Positions 63,940 through 64,000 of a DNA stretch of 64,000 nucleotides are shown in pieces. Within the stretch, counting starts at the first letter, position 1. Each line of letters starts with the position of its first letter. The notes below the pieces were generated by a model. That model had not been told where the DNA came from and did not search any database. It saw only the letters and a list, made by a program, of their open reading frames with translations. The position numbers were made by a program, and so were the translations under genes. The stretch spans positions 5,567,001 through 5,631,000 of the forward strand of contig NC_037638.1 of the NCBI RefSeq assembly GCF_003254395.2, read 5' to 3'. Source of the DNA: Apis mellifera. Its lineage: Eukaryota; Arthropoda; Insecta; Hymenoptera; Apidae.

Positions 63940-64000
63940 ATTCTCTCACTCGCTCACTCGCTCATTCGGTCACTCACTCTCTCGCTCACTCACTCACTCA
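63940..64000 (+). repeat. (CACT)n-type tetranucleotide repeat at right edge
   Basis: CACT/CGCT/CATT tetranucleotides continue to the last base, so the array is cut by the window edge. It is preceded by TC and AC dinucleotide runs. Confidence 0.85.

Noticed and set aside
1..64000. tRNA genes
   Set aside because: GGTTCGA-type strings (for example near 7510 and 47915) were checked by eye and lack a matching acceptor stem and anticodon arm.

Overview
The window looks like a stretch of an insect nuclear genome, most likely a honey-bee-like hymenopteran. The evidence is a strongly AT-rich background (about three quarters A+T by eye), small exons in large introns, dense microsatellites and poly(A)/poly(T) tracts, CpG-containing GC islands, and gene structures that fit insect families. 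The species assignment is inference. Nothing bacterial or viral was recognised.

Three protein-coding genes can be supported. (1) The 5' part of a secreted matrix metalloproteinase gene lies on the minus strand. It has a signal-peptide exon (47360-47452), a prodomain exon (18688-18789) and a cysteine-switch/furin exon (15562-15731). A possible TATA promoter and noncoding first exon lie near 52.7 kb. The catalytic and hemopexin exons were not found and probably lie beyond the left edge. About 52 kb of the window therefore belongs to this one gene, mostly as introns. (2) A complete seven-exon dihydrolipoamide dehydrogenase gene (40237-42542, plus strand, 507 aa) is nested inside intron 1 of the metalloproteinase gene, in antisense orientation. 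All catalytic motifs are present, with a few unusual substitutions. (3) A four-exon gene of unknown function (58045-59543, minus strand, 402 aa) lies upstream of the metalloproteinase promoter. It encodes a Ser/Asn-rich, probably disordered, basic-tailed protein.

Non-coding content includes a full-length degenerate 5S rRNA pseudogene at 43.7 kb and a hAT-like MITE at 52.8 kb with terminal inverted repeats and a degenerate 8-bp target duplication. There is also a possible poly(A)-tailed retrocopy at 35.4 kb, a minisatellite at 39.0-39.3 kb, a degenerate short-period array at 8.2 kb, and many microsatellites.

Layout: 1-15561 is metalloproteinase intron 3 (open to the left); 15732-18687 is intron 2; 18790-47359 is intron 1, containing DLD and the 5S pseudogene; 47578-52651 is the putative 5' UTR intron; 52711-58044 is intergenic with the MITE and a cluster of CTCF-like motifs; 58045-59543 is the orphan gene; 59544-64000 is low-complexity, non-coding-looking DNA ending in a perfect NRF1/Ewg-type motif that may mark a promoter just beyond the right edge. 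The genes do not form a pathway; their relation is positional (nesting and shared chromatin). The most unusual non-genic signal is the recurrence of AGAGGGCGC / CGCCATCT cores (CTCF-like) at 12.9, 13.65, 14.4, 36.9, 40.1 and 57.0-57.3 kb.
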